Assembly: GCA_963573305.1 (NCBI GenBank)
Contig: OY754338.1
Location: 47,519,531 to 47,583,530 of the forward strand
Direction of reading: 5' to 3'
DNA from: Pyrrhosoma nymphula
Taxonomy: Eukaryota > Arthropoda > Insecta > Odonata > Coenagrionidae
Length of the DNA stretch: 64,000 bases
The translations under genes were made by a program, and so were the position numbers. The stretch's first letter is position 1. Every line of letters starts with the position of its first letter. Shown here piece by piece: positions 45,657 through 56,330 of this stretch. The notes under the pieces were generated by a model. It was not told the DNA's origin. It saw only the letters and a list, made by a program, of their open reading frames with translations, and did not search any database.

Positions 45657-45664
<8 letters not shown>
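45419..45664. mobile_element. 121-bp-arm palindrome with 4-base spacer
   Basis: Arms 45419-45539 and 45544-45664 appear to be perfect reverse complements around tcct. Outward each reads CCTTGAGAAAGGTGGAGCTA, GACTTCACC, GAAATATCGAAAATC. A stem GGTG...CACC between TTGAGAA and GAAA is a decayed form of the hammerhead-like layout. Flanked on the right by a TA run to about 45707. Confidence 0.85.
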
Positions 45665-45711
<47 letters not shown>

Positions 45712-45752
45712 TATATTTTTATATATATAGACGCACAAATTTTTTGTGCGTC
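45660..45752. repeat. TA microsatellite and GACGCACAAA hairpin
   Basis: A TA run of about 45 bases, then arms GACGCACAAA (45730-45739) and TTTGTGCGTC (45743-45752). Confidence 0.85.
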
Positions 45753-48185
45753 TTCGAGGCTGTAGGTTACGTTATTCATAGGTCTACGCTAATCCTAGAG
45801 GAAGGAAGGTTAGCAGCTATACACAATAACCTGAAGCCCAGTATATGATCTAAGAGAATTGATGATACATAGTGAAGAGAATAAATTAATGAAGTATCAT
45901 AAAAATAAAAATATATAGTACTTGTAATCGAGTAAGTTTATTATATTACTTTTTTCCAAAATGTTGCTTCCCCAAACTGGGGCGCGTCCTCGACCCCGGA
46001 TAATACAGTAATCTTTTTTCTTGATAAACCATTTCCTCTTACTGCTCGCCAGTACGACTGGGCGAGATGGAACTTGCTAAGAATATGGCTGATTACGCTA
46101 ACAATTTTTACAGCCATTGTCGCTTTTGGCCACTCTGTATCTACCCTGTGCCCTAAATCTTCGTTGGACTTCTTTATTGTCTATTTTCTATTAGATCACA
46201 TCTTTATTGTTTCCAACCTTCTCCGTTCTGCTTCTTTTTATAGTCCACGCATTACTGCCAATATGAGAGCTGCACAAGATGCATATATTTTAATCCATAA
46301 TCTGCCTGCCAAATTTATGAGTACATGACCTTCTGTTGTTTCTGCGTTCTTTTACTGACTGCCTCACGCAATTCTATGAGCAAGCTAATTTGTATTATGT
46401 TAATGAACTATCAATGTGTAGCTAAATAGGATATTTTATATCAATCAATACAGCGATTTTGTTTCCATCCCTAGCGGTCGTTTATCGCATCCCTTCCTCC
46501 ATGCGTCTGTCTCTGTTCTTCAGTCGCCTTCACTTCTAATCTCTCTCTCACTTCCATTGCCCTATTCACGCCCCCTTCCCATCTTGACCCGTCTGCCCCT
46601 CTTTTTTATTTTTCATCTGGTATCCAATTAAAACACACTATTGGAAGTATGTACTCTGGAATTTTCGTCGTATATGCCCATGCCATTACATTTATTTTTG
46701 TTCTATGTGTTTAGTCAATATCTTTTGCACTCCCAATTCTTTCCATCAATACAATATTCTTCAATATTTTCATAAAAATATCGAGCACCCGGAAAGTTTT
46801 CAGTTCTTTTTTCCCGGTGTACTGCTCAGTGTACTGGACCTGTATGGAACGTGTGTCCTAATTGCTGGATATCCAGTTCGGCGTCAAAAACTCTTTGTTA
46901 CGAGCACGGCTCGCTATAATCGAATGCCACGGGAGTGACAGGTGACAATCCCAGAGTATCCCGTGGTAATTCGGTGCCGCGCGCAATGTTTTCACCTTGC
47001 CCCGGATTTCATAAGGCATCCGGAGTGCATCTCTGGATGTAGCATTCTTGTCACTCGGTGCTGCATTGTGTTTTTTCCTCTCTCTCTCGTTTTGGTTTCC
47101 ATTGTCCTCAAGTTATCTTTTTTTCCCGCATAGCAAAGAGTCGTTAGTCTGAAATCAAACGGTCCAGTTCTCCCACAAGGTCGCTTGTCAGGTTTTGTTT
47201 TCTTTGTACGTACTCCCTCGTTCCCCATGTGTATATATCATGTGCTGTCCTTTGCCCCTGTTCCTTGGCTCTGGTCTAGTTTCCATGCTGCCCAGAATGG
47301 GTAATGCGAGCTTGGAGTGCTCGAGCGAGCGTTCATGACTGCTCGGAGCCCGACCATATCCGGCATATATCCGAATTGCTTCAAGCACACCTCTCTATCA
47401 CACTTTACCTCGTGGATCTGTAGTCCAGCTCTCGGAGACTGTGAGTAAAATTTCCAGCTACCTGAAAACATTCGCACATGTGAAACGAAAGACAATCGTG
47501 ACAAGCCCGGATTAGCAGGGATAATGATAATAATAATTATAATAAAACGTCGGCCTAATTGGAGCGATATTGAGACTATAAATTCCCCTTTGCCATCTAG
47601 ACCCTTGTCAATGTAAACATGAAATTAAAAAAGAAATATTTTTTTAGATTTGAACAAAACACTTAGGTACATGGGAACAGTCCTGCATTCACAATATAAC
47701 ACCAAATTTTATATGTAACACAATATCACCGAAAAGTGTGAAAAAGCCGTGAAAATGTGAGGGAAAACGTGAGGATCATTAGTCTTACATCCTTGTCGAA
47801 AATACCAAGAGCAGGAAAACGTCCACACAAGAAGAAGGGAGTGAAAACCCTAGGAAAAACTACTGATAGACAAGCTAAGGATGAGAATAGTCATAGTAGT
47901 AGGAATCAGGCAGTGCGACCGAAAGCTGAGGTGGTTTGCTAATGAGGTCAGGTGGATATGATGGAACGATCATTTTGGTAATGAAAGATTTGTTATAAAA
48001 TATTTCGTTTAGTTCTGAATAGCACTGGCTTGCATTAAAACGTATATTGGAGGATACTGTTATACATGGAACACCATCATCATATCTGGAGTATACTCTC
48101 AGATAATTTTCCTTTTCGTAAAGCTTTTATGATAAGTTTAGCTGAAAAAAAAGAAGTTTGGAGGCAATGGGTTTTTATTGTTATT
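45753..48185. other. no gene or element recognised
   Basis: Frames up to about 90 residues carry no motif. GC content rises near 46940-47500 with overlapping minus frames in different phases, which argues against coding. Confidence 0.5.
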
Positions 48186-48189
48186 GAAG

Positions 48190-48410
48190 AATAATCTCAG
48201 TCAAATGGACAGAGAGAACTATCAATGAAGAATGTAACTTGAAGAGATGGGAGTGGAAATATATTTAGAGAAAACTCAGAGAATTTGAGACAAAATAATT
48301 TTGACACATTTTCCGACACAACTACGCAATAAGAGGATAAATGAATGGGAATAATTACCGAGGAAGGCCAAGGATGGAAAAAGTTGGGCGACATATGAGA
48401 GACGTTGAAT
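48190..48410 (+). pseudogene. LINE ORF2 C-terminal fragment, left half
   Basis: The plus strand encodes VKWTERTINEEC near its start and NYRGRPRMEKVGRHMRDV just before 48404. It follows the order thumb, linker, RGRPR motif of other LINE scraps in this window. The frame is cut at codon GAA-T by the transposon starting at 48411 and resumes after 53673. The LINE was already degenerate (stops in the linker). Confidence 0.8.
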
Positions 48411-49504
48411 TAGGGCTGAGCCTAAAATAAATTCCGATATAAATACTTGCCAATATTCGGTTTTCGATATCACTATTGGAGTGGTAGAATGCGATGTTTT
48501 TACACTCAATACTATCTCACCTTCAGGCTGTGTATTTCAGGGTAGCCACTCAACCGTGAAACCGTGATTTCCTTGTGTAAACCTTTAATTCCGGTATTTG
48601 TGGATTGTTCAACCAGATTTTGGGGTGGTACAAGAGTCGGTTTCATTTCGAATGGGAGTAAGTATGGACGGTCTTCTATGATAATAATGATATTATGATA
48701 ATAATGTACTATTTCTAACCATTAAATTCTCCTCTTGACTTTTCTTCGTGTTTTCTTGCCGGATCCTTAAAATTTTTCCTAGAATTAGGATATATGCTGA
48801 GAAGGTCGAAAAAATAAAAATACGCCTATGTCGACAAGTTTTCAGTGAGTGTCGGATGCATTGAATCCACTTAATCACCTTACTTCTTCGTTTTATTGAT
48901 AATAAAAACTACTTAAAAGTTAATTCTTACTTTTTATTATAATAGCGGTGCCTTATTGGGACGTTAATTATGTACCGCAGATTTCCATCGAATAAATGAA
49001 TGAGTGTTTTAAAAATGTATCATTTTGAATTACACTGCATTTAACTCCAACAAGATCTTCTAATCGGCGATTTTCGACCATTAAAAACCGCGAATAACCG
49101 TCAATTTTACTTTATTGAACGAGTGGAAACCCTGTATTTTCGGATTGAATGTTTGTATCCTCTTATGCACTGAAAACATTTTAAATAATACACCCGCCTT
49201 TCAGAAGTAGCCCAAATATTTTAAGCTACACTATTAGGCTCCATTGTATCAAAAAGAATATTCTGCTCTGCAAATTTAGTGTCTTCTAAGTCGAGGGGAA
49301 CATTTAGCCCAAGCAAGGCTATGCTTCTTGTTTTTTGTCTTCAAACTTGTATTGACATGGAATAATTCTGAATATATTCTTAATTTTCACACTAGGTGTA
49401 TTTGGATCAATTATATAAATTTAAAAAACTTTTATGGAGATATTTTCAGCCCTAACTACTACTCTCTAATTCCTCATTAGCCGAGGCATTTTGCTAAATA
49501 TTCG

Positions 49505-50020
49505 CTTCAACCTAGAAAAAAATTATATAAAGCTGAAACTTTGCACAGATGTAGTATTAGATGTAGAAAACAACATATCAAAAGTTCCAGAGCCTCACCC
49601 CTGGGCTTCACCTTTTATTTTGGATCACAAAGGGGTCTAGGGGTCAAATAACGCGTGCGAATTTGAGAGGGCGCTGCACGGTTATTTGAATTCGGATTAT
49701 TCTCAGTTTCGTATTAAATGAGTTTTATTGAATACAAGTTACCTAAATGTGTGTTATCAAGCCTGCTTGTGCCTTAAAATCGCGTTGAGAATGAATTAAC
49801 GAACGGAAAAGGTTAAAATGTAACCTCTGATCGCCACTGATGTAGAATTATTTTCTCTCTTGTGCCTTTAATATATGATTTATTCCAAATAAAATGTAGC
49901 GTATAGTTTCACCTTCCCGAAAGTGTTTTTATTTTTCTCCTATGTTTTCTCTAATTGTAAGTGAAGATAATCGTTCGGGTAACGAGCGGCGTCGCGCGTT
50001 CTGTACAGTGCGGAGTTGAC
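49505..50020 (+). repeat. left long inverted repeat of the 5.26-kb element
   Basis: About 516 bases. Landmarks shared with the right repeat are 'cagagcctcacccctgggct', 'ggatcacaaaggggtc', 'ttaacgaacggaaaaggtta' and 'gataatcgttcgggtaacga'. Small indels separate the two, for example 'ttattt' missing on one side. Confidence 0.85.
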
Positions 50021-50313
50021 CCATTTTGTACCCATATCTTTCGGCCTACGGCTTTCCCCGTGCTTAGATTTTTATAGAGTGGACAAATTGTCCTTTGCTG
50101 GCTGATACCAACAATAATTGTGCGCAGGTCACGTTCCATACCCTCCATTTCTTTTTGCAAAAATACAATTTTTTCGCTTTCTCGTTTTTTTATCAACTTC
50201 TGATGGATTATCAAGTGGAAGAAAGGCGCAGATAAAATTAGGGGCTTAATTTTTTTATATTTGTAATTTTTTTATCATAAATAATTTATTTCCAGATAAA
50301 TTATAATCTTCCA

Positions 50314-51022
50314 TCATGGGCCATCCTCGTCTTCGCTTTCATCACCATGCAATCTGATATTAGTCCATGATACACCTGCACAGAGCCTGCACGCGTGGGA
50401 GCAGGATGAACCAGACCGGCGGCATTCGCATCGGGCCCCACATTGCTTGCAATTGCATGCCACATAATTTAGAAGTGAGCCCGGGGCAGAAGGGTGATCA
50501 GTTGGTACAGGCTGAAGAACACCATTTACTGAATTCCAACCCCAATGCGTCGGATCTAATTCATGACCGAGCCAAGCTTGAACCTGTAAAAATATCAGTC
50601 TACTACAGCCATGTTCACTAGCCAACTTCTATACCAGTGATGTGTTATAATTAATGTACTTGAAGGTATATGCGCAATGAATGCAGTTTTCACGCAGCAG
50701 ATGTTGGTGGAAGGGTCGCCAGATCGAGCAATGACGACAAAGGCTGTTTCGCCACTGCGCGGCTGTAGAAATGAACTCACATTTCATCGAGATCCTTGTG
50801 CGAGGAACTTTTCTTCCCACCGTACAAAGCTCTCATGATGTAGAGAGGTTGGTCAAAAGTTACTAAACACATTTTTTGACCGTGCTTCCGACGTTCTTCA
50901 GACGCAAATCTTAACGTTGTGCATATAGCACTTGCGTTGCTGGGATCAAGATTGATGAATGGGAGAGCCTCCATTTTACCAGAATAAAAAATAATATCAC
51001 TCTGCTCAGAGGCACTTCTCAT
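50314..51022 (-). pseudogene. C-terminal part of transposon protein with CXC cysteine cluster
   Basis: The minus strand at 51010-50850 encodes ALPFINLDPSNA then GQKMCLVTFDQPLYIMRAL. From about 50600 it encodes FLQVQAWLGHEL, DPTHWGWNSVNGVLQPV and CNCKQCGARCECRRSGSSCS followed by HACRLCAG. The cysteine pattern C-x-C...C-x3-C-x-C...C...C-x2-C resembles tesmin/TSO1-type CXC zinc-binding domains. I recall all these motifs, in this order, from a large group of uncharacterised multi-copy proteins in arthropods, cnidarians and fish. The several hundred residues normally between the FDQPLY and WGW motifs are reduced to about 80 codons with frame breaks (50629-50820), so this is an internally deleted copy. 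Confidence 0.75.
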
Positions 51023-51245
51023 GTAGCCATACCATCGCGGAGGAGATGCAACCCTTGCCCAAACACCTCACATTCATAATCGATCCACAGCTATATAGGC
51101 AGTGATATCCAGATCAGGGATGTCCAAGGTCATAGGTAATTGCTTTTGCCCGGGTTTTACTGGCTTCCTGTACCAGGCTATAGGAATACGCCCAAAGCTT
51201 GCGATTTTACAAGCTGGTGGGGGAGACCATACCCGTGGTATGGGT

Positions 51246-52100
51246 TTAGAAAACGATACCTATTGCAGAAGACAGAGGCGTTAAACATCTGATACCACCC
51301 ATGCTGTGAAACGTTCCATGGCATGTTAATGTTTTGATGTTAAAATCAGCATTATCAAAGATATATTGTTTGTAACTTCCTTGGGGCAGAGACTTTTCTT
51401 TGGTATTCATTACAGAATATTCAAACCTCTTTACTTCCTTATAACTGACCGAGAATCCAAAGTTACTTAGAAGATCCACCAGCTGGCGGGATGCAAAATG
51501 ACGGTGGACACACACAGCAATACCAAGAAACAAAGGTGAAATATAAGACTGAGGTCTGCAGGCAGAAATAATGGCTTGACTGATAGCATGACGCTTTCTC
51601 TCAGTGCTCTTATTAGCTTCAGAGGTTTTTGATGTAACAATGATGGATACTTTTTCGAGACTTTTCGGAGTGTTTCCATCCGGAATTAGTGCTCCGGCGG
51701 AAAAGAGTTGATACTCTCCAGTATTGAATATCGCCTTCTGAATGTCATTCCTTATGATGGCAGCAGTAGTTTCAATTACGTGGATCTTCTCTTCATCTTC
51801 TGAGTTTTTCTTGCAGTGTACCAATTGTCATGAATGCTATGAGCGGAAGTGGACTATTGCTGGTTTTCCAAGCAATTGGGTGACCATAATGGACCTTCTG
51901 CTTTTCTTTCACATGTTTACATGAGTGAATATTTCCCTCGGATGCTCCAGAATTGTTATTCATAATAGAAATAAACTCGGACAGTGAAAATTGGCACTCA
52001 TCAGACTCATCCAAATGCTGGCACAGAGTTTGGAATGCCGCAGAATTCGATCTTTCCTCTGACCGTCCGCGAGCAAATACTGCTGGTTCCAGAGAACTAC
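51246..52100 (-). pseudogene. N-terminal part of the same transposon protein
   Basis: The 192-residue frame 51824-51246 is the longest in the window. It follows a piece in another frame (52014-51793, DESDECQFSLSEFISIM). It contains AAIIRNDIQKAIF, AISQAIISACRPQSYISP, LGIAVCVHRHFASRQLVDLL and DNADFNIKTLTCHGTFHS followed by MGGI. The DNAD-x-N...H-x-T-F-H-x-M-G-G-I block is the strongest signature of the family and could be catalytic: conserved D, N and H residues are present. That role is inference. At least one frameshift near 51820 and a break after 51260 separate it from the C-terminal half. Confidence 0.75.
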
Positions 52101-53074
52101 TTGAAAAAAACTAAGTGTGACATCCATGATTATATTCGGCTTCTGCAGTAATCGTCATTCCTGATGAAGGTTTGATAATTTAACTTATATTTAAATAGGA
52201 AATTAGTCACCTCTTGCATTATTCTCCGGTGCATATCATCTATTTCTTTTCTTTGGTCATATTTGCCTCCTCCCCACAAAACAAACATTCCCTTTTAACG
52301 TGGAAAACAATTCATGATGATCGAAGGCGGAGGTGAGATGTTGGCTCAGAATTGTTGTCACTGAATGATTTTATGCGAAGTATTTTGGCTATTTTCGTCG
52401 AATGAGTGTACTTTTTCCTATGAATAAATGATTACGGTAAAAATCCAGAAGAAATGTACTAACGTCCATAGAGATAACACTCCTTAGACAAACATGCAAC
52501 CAACATGGAGATTCAGTTGCTCCACTTCAAATTTATTGGCGAAACCGTCATTAAGCTTATGGATAACTTTGATGAGTGTTTGTCTCCCTTTATTCACCAC
52601 CATCGAAGGACCAGACACCGGTTTATCGCGGCACAACAATCATTGCTCAAGAAAAGCCATCCCTTCACCCTAAACAACTTGTATTTTCATGCAACGCTAA
52701 CCTCAATCTAAGAATTAAAGATCTTAAATTCATCCATAACCTCAGAGTACTAAATACCAAGCTTCATTTCTGGGGGAATTAAAAGGTACGAGAAAAAGTC
52801 TAGAAAAGAAAATCTATGATTACCTGGATCGAAAAAATCACCAAGTAGTTGCACTCTTACACACCAACATATACTATACTATATGAACATATACTATATG
52901 AACATATACTATATGAACATATACTGCACGAGAAAATCAGACAATTTACTCAATCTTCTGTAGATAAGGCAGGAGATTCTTAGATACTACTTTATCAATT
53001 CTAATCAGCCAAAACAATGGCCGTTGAAAGCAGGTACAGCAAGGTAGACTCAAGTGTCGGCGTGGTTTGAGGCC
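52101..53074. other. noncoding interior of the 5.26-kb element
   Basis: No family protein is visible between the N-terminal remnant and the right inverted repeat. A 15-base tandem repeat (unit 'atgaacatatactat', about 3.5 copies) lies at 52866-52925. Confidence 0.6.
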
Positions 53075-53590
53075 CATCCCGCACTGTGGTGAATGGGCGA
53101 CGCCGCTCGTTACCCGAACGATTATCTTCACTTAGAGACAACATAGGAGAAAAATAAAAACACTCTCGGGAAGGTGAAACTATACGCTACATTGTATTTG
53201 GATTAAATTATATATTGATGGCATAAGATAGAAAATAATTTCACATAAGTAGAGATCAGAGGTTACATTTTAACCTTTTCCGTTCGTTAATTCAGTCTCA
53301 ACGCGATTTAAAGGTACAAACAGGCATGAAAACACACATTTAGGTAACTTTCATTCAATAAAATCATTTAATACGAAACTGAGCATGATCCGAATTCAAA
53401 TAATCGTGCAGCGCCCTTTAAAATTCGCACGTGTTATTTGACCCCTTTGTGATCCAAAAAAAGGTGAAGCCCAGGGGTGAGGCTCTGGGACTTTTGATAT
53501 GTTGTTTTGTACATCAAATACTACATCTATGCAAATTTTCAGCCTTACATTATTTTTTTCCGGGTCAAAATCTAAAATTCCTGGGATATA
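53075..53590 (-). repeat. right long inverted repeat of the 5.26-kb element
   Basis: Reverse-complement partner of 49505-50020. Identity is high but not perfect, so the two arms have drifted since insertion. Confidence 0.85.
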
Positions 53591-53665
53591 TTAGGCATGC
53601 AGTATTTATCGAGTTATCGGAACAATATCAGATATCGGAAAAATTAGGTTATCGGCTCACCTCTA

Positions 53666-53740
53666 GTTAGAATTAAGACTAAACCAAGGAATAAAACGGT
53701 CAGTGATTAGAAGAGCTGCACTAAACCAATCTTAGGTTTG
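53666..53740 (+). pseudogene. LINE ORF2 C-terminal fragment, right half
   Basis: Starting with the duplicated GAATTA the frame encodes ELRLNQGIKRSVIRRAALNQ, then S and a stop. It joins the left half as ...HMRDV-EL..., matching MKDVKTRIHEGVKRL of the copy at 16156-16440. This proves the transposon inserted into the LINE. Confidence 0.8.
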
Positions 53741-53924
53741 ATGATAGCTGATGATGTTGATGTTTAAATTGACCTCATACTTTTTCCTTGCCGCTAACTA
53801 CTCTCATGTTGTTTCTTGATGCATTTAGCGGTTTTCTGAATACTTCTATCGAGGATGCGAGTCCCCGTGGGTTGATAGCGTCGCCATCGATGTCTTGCTC
53901 AAATGGAATGGGTGAAACGTAGCG

Positions 53925-54110
53925 GGTTGCCGTTATCACAGGATAGAATGTGGTCTATGATCCGAATTGTCCTAACTCAGTCCTGTGTAGGTTGCGGATT
54001 CGAATCATGCTTGTGTGACTTATCACCATCTAGGACATGGTTTTGTGTGTTCGTTTAATTATATGTGATAAGTTGGCCGTAATTGGCGTAAGCTGTGGTC
54101 AAAGGAGTAA
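53925..54110 (+). mobile_element. tRNA-derived SINE
   Basis: GATAGAATGTGGTCTATGAT (A-box-like) and GCGGATTCGAATCATGC (B box) lie at tRNA-like distance. A body with 'gataagttggccgtaattgg' follows. It resembles the element at 58290-58450 in layout. Confidence 0.55.
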
Positions 54111-55580
54111 TTGTTATTATTACATTAAACCTTTTGAGCCGCGTCGAGGATTTGTTAATAATAAATCCGACGTTGCCCGAATTCCGAAGGGTATTTCAAG
54201 GGTTTCATGATGGATCCCCAGCAGGGTTCCTCTATATATGCTTACGGCGTCATGGAAGGAGAGGGGTGATGGGAATCAGTGATGTGGTTTGTGTTCTTCT
54301 AGAAATTATGGGATGCCTTTGAAGAAGCCTCCGGCATTGGAGGGTAAATGTCGGATTTTAATCAGTCCTTGACACGTAAAATATCCCGAAAGTGTTCTTA
54401 GAATAATCCTTAGAATGGTTTGCAAAAGGTTTAATCAGTTGCTGATTCATATTGTTGGAAAGTGATTGCTCCAGAAGAGACTGGTGTAGTATAGAGGTAA
54501 AATTTCTCGGAAGCACTGATATTAGAGATTCACGAAAGAAGTTAATATCCTGCCGTGGATTTTTTGTGTAAATAATGAGGCTGCAATCTTACCATCTTTA
54601 GCAAAAAAATTTCAAATTTACTTGCTCCTTCTCCTATAAGACCGGTATCTAAGCTACGACTTCATTGGGGTTACCCTACCTGTTAAAAAGACAGTTTTAA
54701 ATTATCTCTCATCCATTTTACTGTTGAAGATGCTGTAGAAAAATTAATTTTTCCACGGGAAAGTGAAAGAATATTATAAAACTAAATAAATAAAAGGAAA
54801 AAAAACTGACTACTCCTTACCGGAGGCTTGCGGGTCGGGTTAAAAAAAATTGGAAGATTTATTTCACAATATTATGGATAGGGTACCTACTCAGCATACA
54901 TTTTTTTGCCTCACTTTTTCCATTATTTCATAAATTCGTCCTCTGGGGAGCATCTCCTTCGTTATAATTGGAAGGGTGAATGTGAATTTTGGTCTTTTAA
55001 TGTTCTGGTAAAAATAAAATGGATCGGTACTAATGGGAATACCGATTCATGATGGTGAAGGTGAAAGGAAATTAGCTAATGAATAGCTCACAGACCATGC
55101 TAAATAACCTTCTGATATCAATAATTTTAAATGTTAAAATTGTAAAAGTAAGGTATAAACTAACAAATATTGAATTTTGAAACCGATATTATTCATATTT
55201 ACTATCCCTAATTGCACTCGCTTAGAGGTAGTTTACCTTCAGTGAAAACCTATACTTATTATTGTAAAGATTACACACCTGATGGAAGGACTAGGTTGGC
55301 AGCCGCTAGAGACTCGTTGGCCACACGTTAGGTTTACATTACTATAAAAATTCAGATCCGGTGTGTTTCAGTTTGACACGGAGGATATTATTTTGACCCC
55401 GCGCGATATAGACTTATAAAAGGGACAAAATAAGATAGATACGCTGCCAAGTTGATTGATATTTAAATTCCTTCTCTTCACGCACCATTATTGATTATAA
55501 CAGAGCGTTACACTAACATAAGGCACACCGTTAACTTGAAATTCATCTTTGTCCTCTCCCCCTTCCCTTTCCCTATCCTC
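54111..55580. other. no gene recognised; short dispersed repeat at 54345-54410
   Basis: The repeat shares 'ggattttaatca..ccttgac' with 23310. Otherwise the sequence is AT-rich and featureless. Confidence 0.45.
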
Positions 55581-55587
55581 TCCCCTT

Positions 55588-55670
55588 TCATGGCTGGTGT
55601 CCTAACACCCCCCGCGAAACACCCCTGCGGCGAAGCGACTTGCTGGGTAGTATATTGATGTAGGTCAACA
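55588..55670 (+). mobile_element. LINE 3' end fragment
   Basis: 'ggctggtgtcctaacacccc' to 'gggtagtatattgatgtagg' is the reverse complement of the 3' part of the LINE at 17571-17660 with small differences. No coding sequence is attached. Confidence 0.65.
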
Positions 55671-55974
55671 CTCATTTCCAAGGCATGAAAATGTTTAGCT
55701 GTCAGTCGCGAGAAGTCCCATAAAATATGGAAATCATATTCCCTTTGTCTAGCGGAGTTCATAGGTCGGTGCCGATGGAGATTTTAGCTCGAATAAAAGG
55801 ATGACCTTGCTGTGAGTTCTCTGTAACTCTAACGCATTCGATACCCTATAGCATTGAAGAATGTGACGTACCTGTAACCTCACACCCGGGGCAACCCTGT
55901 TAGGTTAAAAGAAATTGAAGTTGTTAACGGAACTCTTCTCTCTGTTCCACGCGGAAAATCCTCGGGAATGTAGT

Positions 55975-56330
55975 GCAGTCACGTGAAGGTCTCCCGGGGT
56001 TACATCACGTGCTCTCGTTTTTTTCGCAGGGGGGGTGAAAAAAAAACAGAAAACTCGCGCGCTCCGTATCCCACTTTTTTCCGTCCCTCGTCGCCAGATG
56101 GTGCCACCTTACTTTCCACGGACTCCCCTCTCATACCAGTTGGTGCGAGCGACGCAGAGGAGTAACCTGATAGGCCAAATTGATCGATGGAGTCGTGTCG
56201 TGTTTTCGAATCAAGCAAATTGCCGCTCGTTTAGTGTTTTGGGCGAGCCGCGAACGCCTCGTGTGAGAAGTCGAACTTGTCCAAGGCCGGTCGAGAACTT
56301 TTAAGCGATAGCCTGAATGGCTTTGCAAGG
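55975..56330. promoter_or_regulatory. CpG-rich patch with CTCF-like motif
   Basis: CpG-dense block containing GCCAGATGGTGCCACC (56093-56108), one base from the insect CTCF core AGATGGCGC. Frames open on both strands overlap in this block and have no motif. It could be an insulator or promoter. Evidence is composition and one motif. Confidence 0.3.

Larger units (their letters stand above)
48411..53665 (-). mobile_element. 5.26-kb DNA transposon with long inverted repeats and CXC protein
   Basis: Left end TAGGGCTGAGCC and right end (minus strand) TAGAGGTGAGCC with following CCGATAT phrases are inverted termini. The target duplication is gttgaat (48404-48410, one base lost) and gttagaat (53666-53673). 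The disrupted LINE frame continues in register across it. Long subterminal inverted repeats run 49505-50020 and 53075-53590. The coding remnants (50314-52100) lie on the minus strand. The left side has about 1.1 kb of sequence (48480-49500) without a counterpart on the right, probably a further insertion. The TAGRG.TGAGCCGATAA-type end and 8-bp duplication recall hAT, but the protein is not a hAT transposase. Confidence 0.8.

Noticed and set aside
52866..52925. Regulatory iterons
   Set aside because: A 15-base AT-rich tandem repeat of about 3.5 copies has no supporting context and is probably slippage.
53586..53665. Separate small element next to the long inverted repeat
   Set aside because: The target duplication and the LINE frame show that this is the outer terminus of the 5.26-kb element.
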